From assembly GCF_041770905.1 (NCBI RefSeq), contig NZ_JBEUWX010000003.1:124001-188000 (forward strand): a stretch of 64,000 nucleotides of DNA. Reading direction: 5' to 3'. This DNA is from Propionivibrio hellwigii. GTDB taxonomy: Bacteria > Pseudomonadota > Gammaproteobacteria > Burkholderiales > Rhodocyclaceae. The notes beneath the pieces are model-generated. The model did no database searches. It was given only the letters and a program-made list of their open reading frames with translations, and was not told the origin of the DNA. The position numbers were made by a program, and so were the translations under genes. Of this stretch, positions 53,358-64,000 are shown one piece after another. Positions within the stretch are counted from its first letter, which is position 1. Every line of letters starts with the position of its first letter.

Positions 53358-53552
53358 GTCATCGCTTTTGTTCGGCAAAATTTTATTTCGCTTGCACAAG
53401 GCGAGCATAGGCACTGCGCAATTCCTTGCCTATCGTATCTTTCGGGTAAAAATGCACAGTTTTATTCGTAAATTTAAAGACACGCTTTACTCGCAGCGCA
53501 AATTTTAAGATCTACTTCACAAATTTATTTCAAAATTTACTAATTCAATTTA

Positions 53553-54365
53553 TTATTTAAAAATCCCTTTGATCTTATCAAAAAGAAATTTTTTACTGCC
53601 ACTATGCGAGTCAGGATTCTCGTCGCTATGTTTTTCACCCCCACCGTGCGCCGCCTTATCTCGCTTTATTGCTTCGCTAACTTGCTGCGCGGCAATTTCC
53701 GCATAGATCAGCGCGCCTTGTGTATCGCAATTAAAAAGATTTGAAAACGACTCGGACTTATTCAGATCAAACGGATTAGGCTCGACGACCTCGGTAGCCT
53801 CAAGCAACCCTATCCCTAGCTCGCGCGCTAAATTTAGCGCCTTTAAAAACACGGGTAAATTCTGCACATAAAATTGGTCGATCGCCTCTTTTATCTCTCC
53901 GCCCGCTTCATAATCGCGTAGCAGTTTCTGCACGCTAGCAGCATCCAGATACGCACCGCAGCAGTAACTCTCGATGATCTCGTTGTGAATCTGCCCGCTA
54001 AATTCCGCTAGAAATTCCACCGGCAAAACCTCGCGCCAATCGCTTATGTAGGGCTTAAATTTAGAATTTTGCTCTGCCAAAAAGCTAAACGCCGTACCGC
54101 GCGTGTAAAAATATTCTCTGAAATAGCCCTGTGCCACGGCTATATGAAATCCGTGCGTTTTATTAAAAATGCTGTCTACGCCGTATTCAAGCGCCGAGCG
54201 GAAGCTATCGGTGTATTTTTCTACATAAAATTCATTCATCCCGCTTGGGCGTGCGATTTTGGCAATGCTCTCAAAATTGCCCTTTTGCGCGCGCTTTAGC
54301 GGCTCGAAATACCACTGTTCCATCTCCTCTTTGCCGATCGCGTGGTAGCTTATGTCGTAGCCCAT
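53553..54365 (-). CDS. Hypothetical protein, probable transfer from Campylobacterota
   Basis: A 270-residue intact gene with a strong AAAGGAG site before the ATG. It starts MGYDISYHAIGKEEMEQWYF and contains KTHGFHIAVAQGYFREYFYT, ESYCCGAYLDAASVQKLLRD and a Lys-rich C-terminus (KKFLFDKIKGIFK). No membrane segment or enzyme motif is obvious. Base and codon use (AAATTT-rich, with GCG/CGC alongside AT-rich codons) match Campylobacter and differ from the other genes here. Function is unknown. It could be a stand-alone immunity or stress protein, but nothing in the sequence decides this. Confidence 0.65.
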   Translation of the reverse strand: MGYDISYHAIGKEEMEQWYFEPLKRAQKGNFESIAKIARPSGMNEFYVEKYTDSFRSALEYGVDSIFNKTHGFHIAVAQGYFREYFYTRGTAFSFLAEQNSKFKPYISDWREVLPVEFLAEFSGQIHNEIIESYCCGAYLDAASVQKLLRDYEAGGEIKEAIDQFYVQNLPVFLKALNLARELGIGLLEATEVVEPNPFDLNKSESFSNLFNCDTQGALIYAEIAAQQVSEAIKRDKAAHGGGEKHSDENPDSHSGSKKFLFDKIKGIFK

Positions 54366-54375
54366 TTTCTCTCCT

Positions 54376-54695
54376 TTAATTTTTCAGATTGATCTGCGGA
54401 TACCAATACATCGACTTTGAAATTTTACGAAATATCATCGTGGCATTCAGATCGTTTGAAGTGCGGTAGCTAAGTACCAACTCGCCCTTGTCGCTCTTAG
54501 GCGCGGTGATTTTGTAGCGAGTCGCGCTCGCTCAGCGGCGTTACGTTTGCACCCCTGCCGTTAACCTGCACCGCGCGGATCTCACCTCTTTAGGGTAAGA
54601 GGTCAACAGCAAAGTTTTATCCTCCGCTACGTTTCTAAGCTCGGGCGTAACTGGATTTAGATAGGTTGCAACGCCCAAATAGCGGTCATTCGCGC
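54376..54695 (-). pseudogene. Frameshifted remnant of a Campylobacter-like gene, cut by the CRISPR array
   Basis: Read on the minus strand, three successive frames give one apparent protein: RANDRYLGVATYLNPVTPEL and RNVAEDKTLLLTSYPKEVR; then IRAVQVNGRGANVTPLSERD; then YKITAPKSDKGELVLSYRTS, NDLNATMIFRKISKSMYWYP and QINLKN before a stop at 54376. Two frameshifts break it. Its 5' end is lost exactly where the first CRISPR repeat begins. The stop is 10 bp from the start of the next gene, as in an operon. I do not recognise the family. Confidence 0.55.
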
Positions 54696-55133
54696 GTTTC
54701 AACACACAGCCGCCCGAAGGCGGCTGCCTCGGTATCCGCGCCAATCTCTGCGGCAATCTGACGTTTCAACACACAGCCGCCTGAAGGCGGCTGCACGCCC
54801 TTGGCCTGATCGTACCAACAGTCTTCCTTGTTTCAACACACAGCCGCCTGAAGGCGGCTGCCTTTTCCGGGGGATGTGCCATACTCACGCCCCCGGTTTC
54901 AACACACAGCCGCCCGAAGGCGGCTGCGAGCGTTTTTACAACGACTTCGATTGAATCGTTGTTGTTTCAACACACAGCCGCCCGAAGGCGGCTGCACGTA
55001 CAGACATCCTCATCACGATCATTACCCAATGTTTCAACACACAGCCGCCCGAAGGCGGCTGCGCGCCGGAGTGGGCGCAGCGATGGCGATTTTTAAGTTT
55101 CAACACACAGCCGCCCGAAGGCGGCTGCCCTAG

Positions 55134-56839
55134 CCCACATTTCTCACACTCTCACGGTTCGGCCCCCGTTGGCGCGGCTTTTTCCTTCACGCGTTGCCGT
55201 GACCGCGAGGATTCAGGCCCGCGAGCGGCCAATGGAGTGCAGGCGGGTGAGGTTCTGCGGGCGGTCAGGTGCGTTGAGGGGGCAAGCGGCGCTGTTTGGG
55301 CATGAGACCGCCTCGCGCGAACGGGAGCGCGATCGGATCAGCAGGGCCACGGTGGCGTGGCGGATCAGCCGGGGGCGAGTCTGGCCTGGGCCAGGCGCCA
55401 GGTGGTCTGGAACGGATGACTGCTGGCCATGCTGACATGGATGCGGCGCACGCTGATCTTGACCCGTGCGCCGATCTTGAGCAGTTTCAGGCGCAGGCTC
55501 TCGCAGGTGGCCTCGGCCAGTTCGGTGCCAGCCAGCCCGATGCGGCGCAGCGCTTCGAGCATGACGTAGGCGAAGGAGGCGAACCACAGCCGCAGCTGAT
55601 TGGCCCGCATCGTCGCCGTTGAGGTGCGATCGGCGAACAGGTGTAGCTGGCACTCCTTGATGCGGTTCTCCATTTCGCCTCGGGCGCAGTACAGCGCCTC
55701 GTACAGTTCGCGTGCCGGCCAGCGCTGAGCGTCCAGGCTGGTGACGATGAAGCGCGGATTGGCCTTGCCCGGCAGCTGCTCGGCCTTGCCGACGACCCGC
55801 CGGGCGCACGACCAGCTGTCAAGGGTGCGGTAGGTGAAGTCGCGAAACCGCCGTGCGGGCTTGCCGGTCTGGGTGCATTCGGCCTGCGCCTGGCTCATCT
55901 CGGTTTCGATCTGGGCCTTGAGCCGGTCGTTCTTGGCCAGCCCGAAGACGAAGTCGATGTGCGTCTGCTCGCACCAACTCATCAAGGCATCGCGCGCAAA
56001 GCCCGAGTCGGCACGCAGCACGATGCGCACCTCCGGCCAGTGGCGGCGGATCTGGGTGACGATGCGTTCGAGTTCATCGATGCTGCCCGCCGAGGCATCC
56101 GTGTTGGCCCGGCGCAGCTTGGCGGCGAGCAGATGTCGGCCGCAGAAGATGTACAGCGGCAGGTAGCAGTAGCCGCCGTAGTAACCATGGAAGAAACGCC
56201 CTTCCTGCTGGCCGTGCAGCGGGTCGTCGGTGGCGTCCAGATCGAGGATGATCTCGTCAGGTGCCTGCTCGTGCGCCTCAATGAAGCACGCGACGAACAG
56301 CGACTCGAAGGCCGCCGGATCGTGAGCGATCTTGTGATAGCGCGAACCGTCCTTGGTGTCGGGGGCATGTTCGAGCCGGTTCAAGGTCGACTTGCCCGCC
56401 AGCGGCTCGCAGCCCTTGCGCCGAGCGCTGAGCTTACCGGCCAGCGTGGCCAGTACCGGGTCACGGCGCAATTGATCGTGATCGTTCAGGTCCTCGTAGC
56501 CCAGCGCGATCCCCACGATCCGTTGCATCACCAACGTGTGCACCGTGTGTTCGATCAGCTCCGGATCGCGCCCATCCTCGAAGCAGGCCGCCACCCGTTC
56601 GGTCAGCCGCAAGGTGCGATCGACCTCGCGCAGCAACAGCGCGCCCGCATCCGAACTGATCTGCCCTCCGTCGAAATCCACCGCCACCTGGCGGCCATCA
56701 ATACGCTTCGCGCATGGGCTGACTACGGTACACTGTGTCGGCATCGCGGCTTCCTCAGAGATATGGTTAAGTCGTTCTCGCAAAAAAACTTTCTTATATC
56801 TCCGGCCGCGATGCACCTTCTATCTGTGAGAAATGCGGG
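55134..56839 (-). mobile_element. IS1380-family insertion sequence inside a CRISPR spacer
   Basis: A 1706-bp element bounded by inverted ends CCCACATTTCTCACA (left) and CCCGCATTTCTCACA (right, read inward), flanked by the direct repeat CTAG (55130-55133 and 56840-56843). Removing the element and one CTAG restores a single 36-bp spacer, exactly the array's spacer size, which confirms the boundaries. It carries one full-length transposase gene on the minus strand. Confidence 0.88.
55365..56744 (-). CDS. IS1380-family transposase
   Basis: A 459-residue DDE transposase. The start at 56744 (MPTQCTVVSPCAKRIDGRQV) has GAGGAAG upstream and is preferred to the longer frame. Family landmarks are VDFDGGQISSDAGALLLREV, the first Asp in ILDLDATDDPLHGQQEG, the second in RIVLRADSGFARDALM and the Glu in the YxxRxxxENRIKE-like CARGEMENRIKECQLHLFAD. 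It is full length with no frameshift, so the element may be active. The 230 bases between its stop and the left end are noncoding. Confidence 0.95.
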   Translation of the reverse strand: MPTQCTVVSPCAKRIDGRQVAVDFDGGQISSDAGALLLREVDRTLRLTERVAACFEDGRDPELIEHTVHTLVMQRIVGIALGYEDLNDHDQLRRDPVLATLAGKLSARRKGCEPLAGKSTLNRLEHAPDTKDGSRYHKIAHDPAAFESLFVACFIEAHEQAPDEIILDLDATDDPLHGQQEGRFFHGYYGGYCYLPLYIFCGRHLLAAKLRRANTDASAGSIDELERIVTQIRRHWPEVRIVLRADSGFARDALMSWCEQTHIDFVFGLAKNDRLKAQIETEMSQAQAECTQTGKPARRFRDFTYRTLDSWSCARRVVGKAEQLPGKANPRFIVTSLDAQRWPARELYEALYCARGEMENRIKECQLHLFADRTSTATMRANQLRLWFASFAYVMLEALRRIGLAGTELAEATCESLRLKLLKIGARVKISVRRIHVSMASSHPFQTTWRLAQARLAPG

Positions 56840-59634
56840 CTAGACCGACATCGGACAGCGCAGGGCTTGCTCATGTTTCAACACACAGCCGCCCGAAGGC
56901 GGCTGCCATGTGCCAGCATGACTATCGTCCGCCGCCTACGGTTTCAACACACAGCCGCCCGAAGGCGGCTGCAAACGCTAAAAACAATAAAAAGACTTGA
57001 CAAACAGTTTCAACACACAGCCGCCCGAAGGCGGCTGCGCACGTCGAGCTTGCGCAGCACCGCCGCAAGCACGTTTCAACACACAGCCGCCCGAAGGCGG
57101 CTGCATGATGGCAGCCGCACCTACATCAAGGAATTAAGAGTTTCAACACACAGCCGCCCGAAGGCGGCTGCAAAAATCATCGCGGAATTATCCGACGCTG
57201 TCGAAGTTTCAACACACAGCCGCCCGAAGGCGGCTGCGCATGTCGGCTGCGAGCTTGCGGTTAGCCTCGTAAGTTTCAACACACAGCCGCCCGAAGGCGG
57301 CTGCAGAACATGCACCGGCGCTCGCTCACCAACGAGCAGTTTCAACACACAGCCGCCCGAAGGCGGCTGCTACTGCAGATACGGCCGGTCAGCAGCATTG
57401 CTCATGTTTCAACACACAGCCGTCCGAAGGCGGCTGCAAGCCAAGGAAGAAGATGCGCCGGAAGCGGACGATGTTTCAACACACAGCCGCCCTAAGGCGG
57501 CTGCATCGTCTGCCGCGTAAAAAAAACCCGGCCACGGATCGTTTCAACACACAGCCGCCCGAAGGCGGCTGCCAGGCAATAACTTCAGAGCGGTGGCAAC
57601 AACAACCGTTTCAACACACAGCCGCCCGAAGGCGGCTGCAGATATCCGCGCGGCGGTAGGTGCAGCATTGGCAGTTTCAACACACAGCCGCCCGAAGGCG
57701 GCTGCCTGGGTGCAGGAACGCGGGGGCAACCCGTTCATGGTTTCAACACACAGCCGCCCGAAGGCGGCTGCTATAGTCGCGGAAGGTACGTTCTTTGTTG
57801 ATTGGTTTCAACACACAGCCGCCCGAAGGCGGCTGCGCCAACCCGAAGATAATAAACGGCGCCAGGACTAGTTTCAACACACAGCCGCCCGAAGGCGGCT
57901 GCCTCCCTTTGTCGGCTCAATGTCCTACCAACCGCCGGTTTCAACACACAGCCGCCCGAAGGCGGCTGCCTTCCTCGGGTGCCTCTTTCACACCTTTGGG
58001 CATGTTTCAACACACAGCCGCCCGAAGGCGGCTGCCCGCCGCGTTTTTGCCGGATTCCACACACACGAACTGTTTCAACACACAGCCGCCCGAAGGCGGC
58101 TGCGCGCCTGGGCGATCTCACGGTACGGCGCCTCGAAGTTTCAACACACAGCCGCCCGAAGGCGGCTGCCGGCCGCCCCCACTGCGCCTAGCTTGCCCAG
58201 GCCGGTTTCAACACACAGCCGCCCGAAGGCGGCTGCCTTCCGTGCAAATTCTCATCTTTCCGTCTTCTTGCAGTTTCAACACACAGCCGCCCGAAGGCGG
58301 CTGCCTACTGATTCAATGGCCGCATTAACGGCCGTGTTGTTTCAACACACAGCCGCCCGAAGGCGGCTGCGTCACGCGCCGGGTCGAACCCATTCTGCTT
58401 GATGTTTCAACACACAGCCGCCCGAAGGCGGCTGCCCAACTCGAACACGACCCGCTCCGTCCACATATGTTTCAACACACAGCCGCCCGAAGGCGGCTGC
58501 CGCTCACTTCGTAATCTTTTGCTGGCCATCGTGCTGTTTCAACACACAGCCGCCCGAAGGCGGCTGCCCGCTGGCGTATCGATCAAGTCCCTGTTCCTCG
58601 GCGGGTTTCAACACACAGCCGCCCGAAGGCGGCTGCGCCCTGTGGCGGCGCAGGAATTCAACGTTGTTTTGTTTCAACACACAGCCGCCCGAAGGCGGCT
58701 GCTTTGATTATGCCAACGGCGAACCGCCCTTTCTGGAGTTTCAACACACAGCCGCCCGAAGGCGGCTGCTACGGGTTTTCTTGCGCCCTTTGACTGGACG
58801 CGACGTTTCAACACACAGCCGCCCGAAGGCGGCTGCGACAGCCGGATCGTGGCTAATCCAGTTTTTCGGGTTTCAACACACAGCCGCCCGAAGGCGGCTG
58901 CTGGCGGGGTATATCAAGGCACTGCCGGGCAAGGGGTTTCAACACACAGCCGCCCGAAGGCGGCTGCTGGCCAGCGTGCCGTTTTCGGTGGCGATGGCCG
59001 GAGTTTCAACACACAGCCGCCCGAAGGCGGCTGCACCCCAGCGCCGAATTGACGAACACGATCATGTCCGTTTCAACACACAGCCGCCCGAAGGCGGCTG
59101 CTTGCCCTCGCCGTTTTTTCCGTATACGGGCATGAGGTTTCAACACACAGCCGCCCGAAGGCGGCTGCGACTGCCGCTGCGATGCGCTTCGACCAGCGGC
59201 ATGTTTCAACACACAGCCGCCCGAAGGCGGCTGCACACATTCATTTGTGCAGGCACTACGCCTTAAATGTTTCAACACACAGCCGCCCGAAGGCGGCTGC
59301 GCCGGCGACACGCCGATACCATTTGCGCAGACGGGTTTCAACACACAGCCGCCCGAAGGCGGCTGCTAAGCAAGCCGTTTACCACAACGACCATTGTATG
59401 TTTCAACACACAGCCGCCCGAAGGCGGCTGCCCAGCAAAATGCTGGCCGTAGCGCTGGCCGCACGAGTTTCAACACACAGCCGCCCGAAGGCGGCTGCCC
59501 GCCGGACGCAAACCGGGGCGTGCCGACCCCGCGGAGTTTCAACACACAGCCGCCCGAAGGCGGCTGCCTTTGGCTTGCTTGGTTTTCATGACGTTTCCTT
59601 TCGTTTCAACACACAGCCGCCCGAAGGCGGCTGC

Positions 59635-59736
59635 CCGCACGTGAAGAGCAAGTACCCGCCACAATTTTTGTTTCAACACACAGCCGCCCGAAGGCGGCTG
59701 CCCGCACGTGAAGAGCAAGTACCCGCCACAATTTTT
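59635..59736. repeat. Duplicated spacer-repeat unit in the CRISPR array
   Basis: The spacers at 59635-59669 and 59702-59736 are identical (both start CCGCACGTGAAGAGC and end CACAATTTTT). The single repeat between them is normal. This is a local duplication of one spacer-repeat unit, probably by recombination between repeats. Confidence 0.9.
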
Positions 59737-62700
59737 GTTTCAACACACAGCCGCCCGAAGGCGGCTGCCTTGGGTAAGGTGGACGAGTGGCTCACGCAGA
59801 GGGAGTTTCAACACACAGCCGCCCGAAGGCGGCTGCGGCCGAATGGCAAAACCAACGGCTACCCCGTGCTGTTTCAACACACAGCCGCCCGAAGGCGGCT
59901 GCCATATTGATACGCTCAAACGTGCCGATCTGGTCGTTTCAACACACAGCCGCCCGAAGGCGGCTGCGTGCGCCGCCAGCACGCGCTTCGCAAATCGCTG
60001 GTTTCAACACACAGCCGCCCGAAGGCGGCTGCCTTGCTGCGCTGGGCCTGCCCGTCAGCGCAACACAGGTTTCAACACACAGCCGCCCGAAGGCGGCTGC
60101 TCGAACGTCACCTTGAGCGCGGCTACGTCAGCCAAGTTTCAACACACAGCCGCCCGAAGGCGGCTGCCTGCGTAATGCGGCTGTTTCATCGCCTTGCCGT
60201 GTTTCAACACACAGCCGCCCGAAGGCGGCTGCATCTGCGGCGTTCCCTCGGCCGACTGTGGAAAGTCGTTTCAACACACAGCCGCCCGAAGGCGGCTGCG
60301 TGTTTATGACAGAGGATATGCCATGAATGACGTAGTTTCAACACACAGCCGCCCGAAGGCGGCTGCAAGGCATGACATCGGGTGTTATTTCCGGAGTAGA
60401 AGTTTCAACACACAGCCGCCCGAAGGCGGCTGCGACGAATTCCAATGTAAGCTCGGCAATGCTCAATGTTTCAACACACAGCCGCCCGAAGGCGGCTGCA
60501 AGGTTTGAGGTGTTTGCATGGCTGCAATATTACAGTTTCAACACACAGCCGCCCGAAGGCGGCTGCTCATTTTTTGCAATCGCTGTGAGGTTTGGGTAAG
60601 GTTTCAACACACAGCCGCCCGAAGGCGGCTGCTTTTGCTCGACTTAGTAGCAGTTCGCCGAGACGTAGTTTCAACACACAGCCGCCCGAAGGCGGCTGCC
60701 TGCGCACAATATCATCTCGGTCGAATTCTATAACAGTTTCAACACACAGCCGCCCGAAGGCGGCTGCTTCCGTTTGTTATTGTTTTGGCGATGTTATAAA
60801 AGTTTCAACACACAGCCGCCCGAAGGCGGCTGCCCTTCAAGAGACGATTCATCACGCCGAAATCGGAAGTTTCAACACACAGCCGCCCGAAGGCGGCTGC
60901 ATCGGCTGGCGATCAGCGTGCGGCGGGACGTAAAGTTTCAACACACAGCCGCCCGAAGGCGGCTGCGGCCAAGGCCAGGGAAAGCGCGGCGGATCGCGAC
61001 CTGTTTCAACACACAGCCGCCCGAAGGCGGCTGCGGGACGTGGCCGACGGCGCGCTGACTATTGATGAGTTTCAACACACAGCCGCCCGAAGGCGGCTGC
61101 TTTCGACCTGCAGGAATGCATAGCGCTCATCGACGTTTCAACACACAGCCGCCCGAAGGCGGCTGCCGCGTCCTCTCGTGGATCCCCGCGAGAGGCGTCA
61201 CCGTTTCAACACACAGCCGCCCGAAGGCGGCTGCGGGGGCTGAGGTCTCCTGGGCCGCCCGGCCACTTGTTTCAACACACAGCCGCCCGAAGGCGGCTGC
61301 AGGCATGGGCGGCGGGGCAGCGTTAAATCATAAGGGTTTCAACACACAGCCGCCCGAAGGCGGCTGCAGCCGGAAGGTTTTTCCTGACAGCAGAAACCAA
61401 AGTTTCAACACACAGCCGCCCGAAGGCGGCTGCCGGATGGGGCGGCATTCCCGCTGCTTGCCATGTGTGGGTTTCAACACACAGCCGCCCGAAGGCGGCT
61501 GCCCCGCTTTTGCGGCGGTATCTGGACGAGCCGCCAGTTTCAACACACAGCCGCCCGAAGGCGGCTGCCCTTGGCGTTAATGCCGAATGGATACTAACCG
61601 GAGTTTCAACACACAGCCGCCCGAAGGCGGCTGCGCCTTCCGTCTGCCAGTAGGGTGGGTCCATGTAGTTTCAACACACAGCCGCCCGAAGGCGGCTGCA
61701 CGCAAGCGCCCGCTGGCAGACGCTACCCTGAAGCGTTTCAACACACAGCCGCCCGAAGGCGGCTGCACGCTTCAACCCAGTCGCATGGCTCGGTCACATC
61801 GTTTCAACACACAGCCGCCCGAAGGCGGCTGCGTGATGCCAATGATCAGGCAGGCGATGAGTTCGGGTTTCAACACACAGCCGCCCGAAGGCGGCTGCAG
61901 CAACTCCCAGAGTTAGTTGCGGAATACTCGCGGTTTCAACACACAGCCGCCCGAAGGCGGCTGCCACCGTTGGGCCGGCGAATACCTGTTCGGCATCAGC
62001 GTTTCAACACACAGCCGCCCGAAGGCGGCTGCCGGAAGAGCCGCAAATTCTCGACGGCGTTCTGGCTGTTTCAACACACAGCCGCCCGAAGGCGGCTGCC
62101 GAAAAAATCCGCGATGAGGCGGCGCGGTTGCATGTTTCAACACACAGCCGCCCGAAGGCGGCTGCGCAGGCTGATGTCCGGCAGCAGTTCGGCATCCGGA
62201 GTTTCAACACACAGCCGCCCGAAGGCGGCTGCGGCTTCTGCTGGCGCCCACATCCCCCATTGCTTGTTTCAACACACAGCCGCCCGAAGGCGGCTGCGAG
62301 GTTGATTGGCGGCGCAGTGGTTGCAGTTCCGTTTCAACACACAGCCGCCCGAAGGCGGCTGCCAGCATCTGCGCGTCCGAATGTGGCGGTGCGCTACGTT
62401 TCAACACACAGCCGCCCGAAGGCGGCTGCCGACGTGTCGGAATGGCGCTTTTTCGACCTGCAGGTTTCAACACACAGCCGCCCGAAGGCGGCTGCGTCCG
62501 CGCAAAACTGGCGGCAACCCATCCAGTGGTTTCAACACACAGCCGCCCGAAGGCGGCTGCCCAAAATGCGGGGCGACAATATCGGCCATAGCGCGTTTCA
62601 ACACACAGCCGCCCGAAGGCGGCTGCCTGGCGGATGCGCTCGTGGCACGCCTGAGCAATATCGTTTCAACACACAGCCGCCCGAAGGCGGCTGCACTGGT

Positions 62701-64000
62701 TGACCGTTGCTTGGCTGCAAAAATTTAGTTTCAACACACAGCCGCCCGAAGGCGGCTGCCTCATTACGATGATTAATCTACAAAACCATCAGGTTTCAAC
62801 ACACAGCCGCCCGAAGGCGGCTGCCTCCACACTGCCGCTATCAAGCGCATATAGGTCGTTTCAACACACAGCCGCCCGAAGGCGGCTGCTTGTCCTCAAT
62901 AAACAGGGCAAACTCGGCCTGAGAGTTTCAACACACAGCCGCCCGAAGGCGGCTGCTCGATGGCCTGATCAACGGCAGGCTGGGCACGGAGTTTCAACAC
63001 ACAGCCGCCCGAAGGCGGCTGCTACTGGAGCCGGGCGGCATATTAGTTTTTAAGTGGTTTCAACACACAGCCGCCCGAAGGCGGCTGCTCTCAATCGAGA
63101 TTTTTTCGTGACCCTTACCGGCAACGTTTCAACACACAGCCGCCCGAAGGCGGCTGCCTACAAGGAACTTCCGACTATTACAGTACAAACCGAGTTTCAA
63201 CACACAGCCGCCCGAAGGCGGCTGCTCAGCCTGGCTGGCCGTAATATCATTCAGCCAACGTTTCAACACACAGCCGCCCGAAGGCGGCTGCCCGGCAATC
63301 CGACAGGTCTAATTCGTAACCACTTGTTTCAACACACAGCCGCCCGAAGGCGGCTGCCCGGCGCGCGCGGCGTCAATGACAACTTCTTGGTGTTTCAACA
63401 CACAGCCGCCCGAAGGCGGCTGCGCGCTCACACTCCGGGCGACCGAATGCTTACTTGCAGTTTCAACACACAGCCGCCCGAAGGCGGCTGCGCTGAGATG
63501 GCAATTCTGGTGGATGGTCTTCTTAGTTTCAACACACAGCCGCCCGAAGGCGGCTGCGCCACCGCCTGCACCATCACCGCGTCGTCCTGATGGTTTCAAC
63601 ACACAGCCGCCCGAAGGCGGCTGCACAAGCCGCAGCATGCCGTCTCCGTAAACAAGACCGTTTCAACACACAGCCGCCCGAAGGCGGCTGCAAATCTATT
63701 TTCCGATGCAAGATGCCAATGATCCGTTTCAACACACAGCCGCCCGAAGGCGGCTGCATTTTAACGACCTTGTTCTCGACAAAGTTTTCGGGTTTCAACA
63801 CACAGCCGCCCGAAGGCGGCTGCGCGGCGTTCAACTCATATTATGAACTGGTCAAAAAGTTTCAACACACAGCCGCCCGAAGGCGGCTGCCGATCCCCGA
63901 ATCGGTCACCGCGCGCCTCGGCAGTTTCAACACACAGCCGCCCGAAGGCGGCTGCCGCCGACGCCGGTGCCGGCATCGCGCCTACTCCCCGTTTCAACAC

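Larger units (their letters stand above)
54696..64000 (-). CRISPR. Large CRISPR array with type I-C-like repeat, about 114 complete repeats, runs off the window
   Basis: The repeat is 32 bp. On the plus strand it starts GTTTCAACACACAG and ends with the hairpin arms CAGCCGCC and GGCGGCTG around a 4-base loop, then C. Spacers are 33-37 bp (mostly 34-36). I count 7 repeats at 54696-55128, an IS interruption, then 107 from 56875, and a 10-base partial repeat at 63991-64000. Read on the minus strand the repeat ends in GTTGAAAC, the usual 3' end of type I-C repeats, so transcription should run leftward from a leader beyond 64000. Variant repeats cluster at the left: the second and third (54763, 54830), and two near 57406 and 57473. 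This fits a left trailer end. No cas gene is in the window. Confidence 0.97.

Noticed and set aside
55129..56844. IS ends one to five bases further out, with TIR starting CCTAG
   Set aside because: The left and right outer bases differ, and only a CTAG duplication restores a spacer of normal length.
56867..63834. Many long ORFs across the CRISPR array (translating the repeat as STHSRPKAAA, QHTAARRRL or NTQPPEGGC)
   Set aside because: The 32-bp repeat has no stop in any frame, so open frames arise by chance; these are not genes.

Overview
The window looks like a moderately high-GC betaproteobacterium. The basis is the mreBCD-mrdAB-rlpA, gatCAB and ccmABCDEFGHI gene orders, the class of its housekeeping proteins, and short repeats resembling the Correia elements of Neisseria. 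A Rhodocyclales-like, host-associated organism is my best guess. The main argument for host association is a stretch of Campylobacter-like DNA near 53-54.7 kb, so this is inference, not an identification.

Layout. 1-2.3 kb: the 3' part of a TonB-dependent receptor gene, then a broken tyrosine recombinase. 2.3-3.0 kb: intergenic, with a duplicated 106-bp repeat. 3.0-12.2 kb (minus strand): a catabolic cluster with one TRAP transporter membrane pair, three TRAP binding proteins, a DenD-like dehydrogenase, a TIM-barrel isomerase and two amidohydrolase-family lactonases. It is probably for sugar-acid or lactone use. 12.4-15.5 kb: fumC and a membrane J-like protein with a changed HPD motif. 15.5-16.4 kb: a gene-free patch packed with repeats, including two overlapping Correia-like MITEs. 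16.4-23.8 kb (minus): a complete system I cytochrome c maturation operon. 24.1-25.2 kb: remains of a small locus with an exported Gly-rich peptide, two small membrane peptides and a truncated C39 peptidase, behind a promoter overlapped by a Fur-like palindrome. Then a DUF2059-like protein and an orphan hypF.

29-36 kb (minus): the cell-elongation cluster rlpA-rodA-PBP2-mreD-mreC-mreB. 36.4-40.3 kb (plus): gatC-gatA-lipoprotein-gatB. 40.3-43.7 kb: a coiled-coil secreted protein, pyrE, xth and a yqjD/yqjE/yqjK-like trio. 44-48.2 kb: tRNA-Ser(GCT), lysC, a radical SAM protein, queD, a PAPS-reductase-like PP-loop protein and tRNA-Thr(TGT). 48.5-52.7 kb: hypothetical envelope proteins, a candidate sRNA and a macrodomain protein.

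53.0-54.7 kb: apparently foreign, Campylobacter-like genes and gene fragments, ending exactly where a CRISPR array begins. 54.7 kb to the window end: a very large array with a type I-C-like repeat, about 114 complete 32-bp repeats with 33-37-bp spacers. An IS1380-family element sits inside one spacer with a CTAG target duplication. Repeat orientation and repeat decay both put the old (trailer) end on the left, so the leader and cas genes should lie to the right, outside the window.
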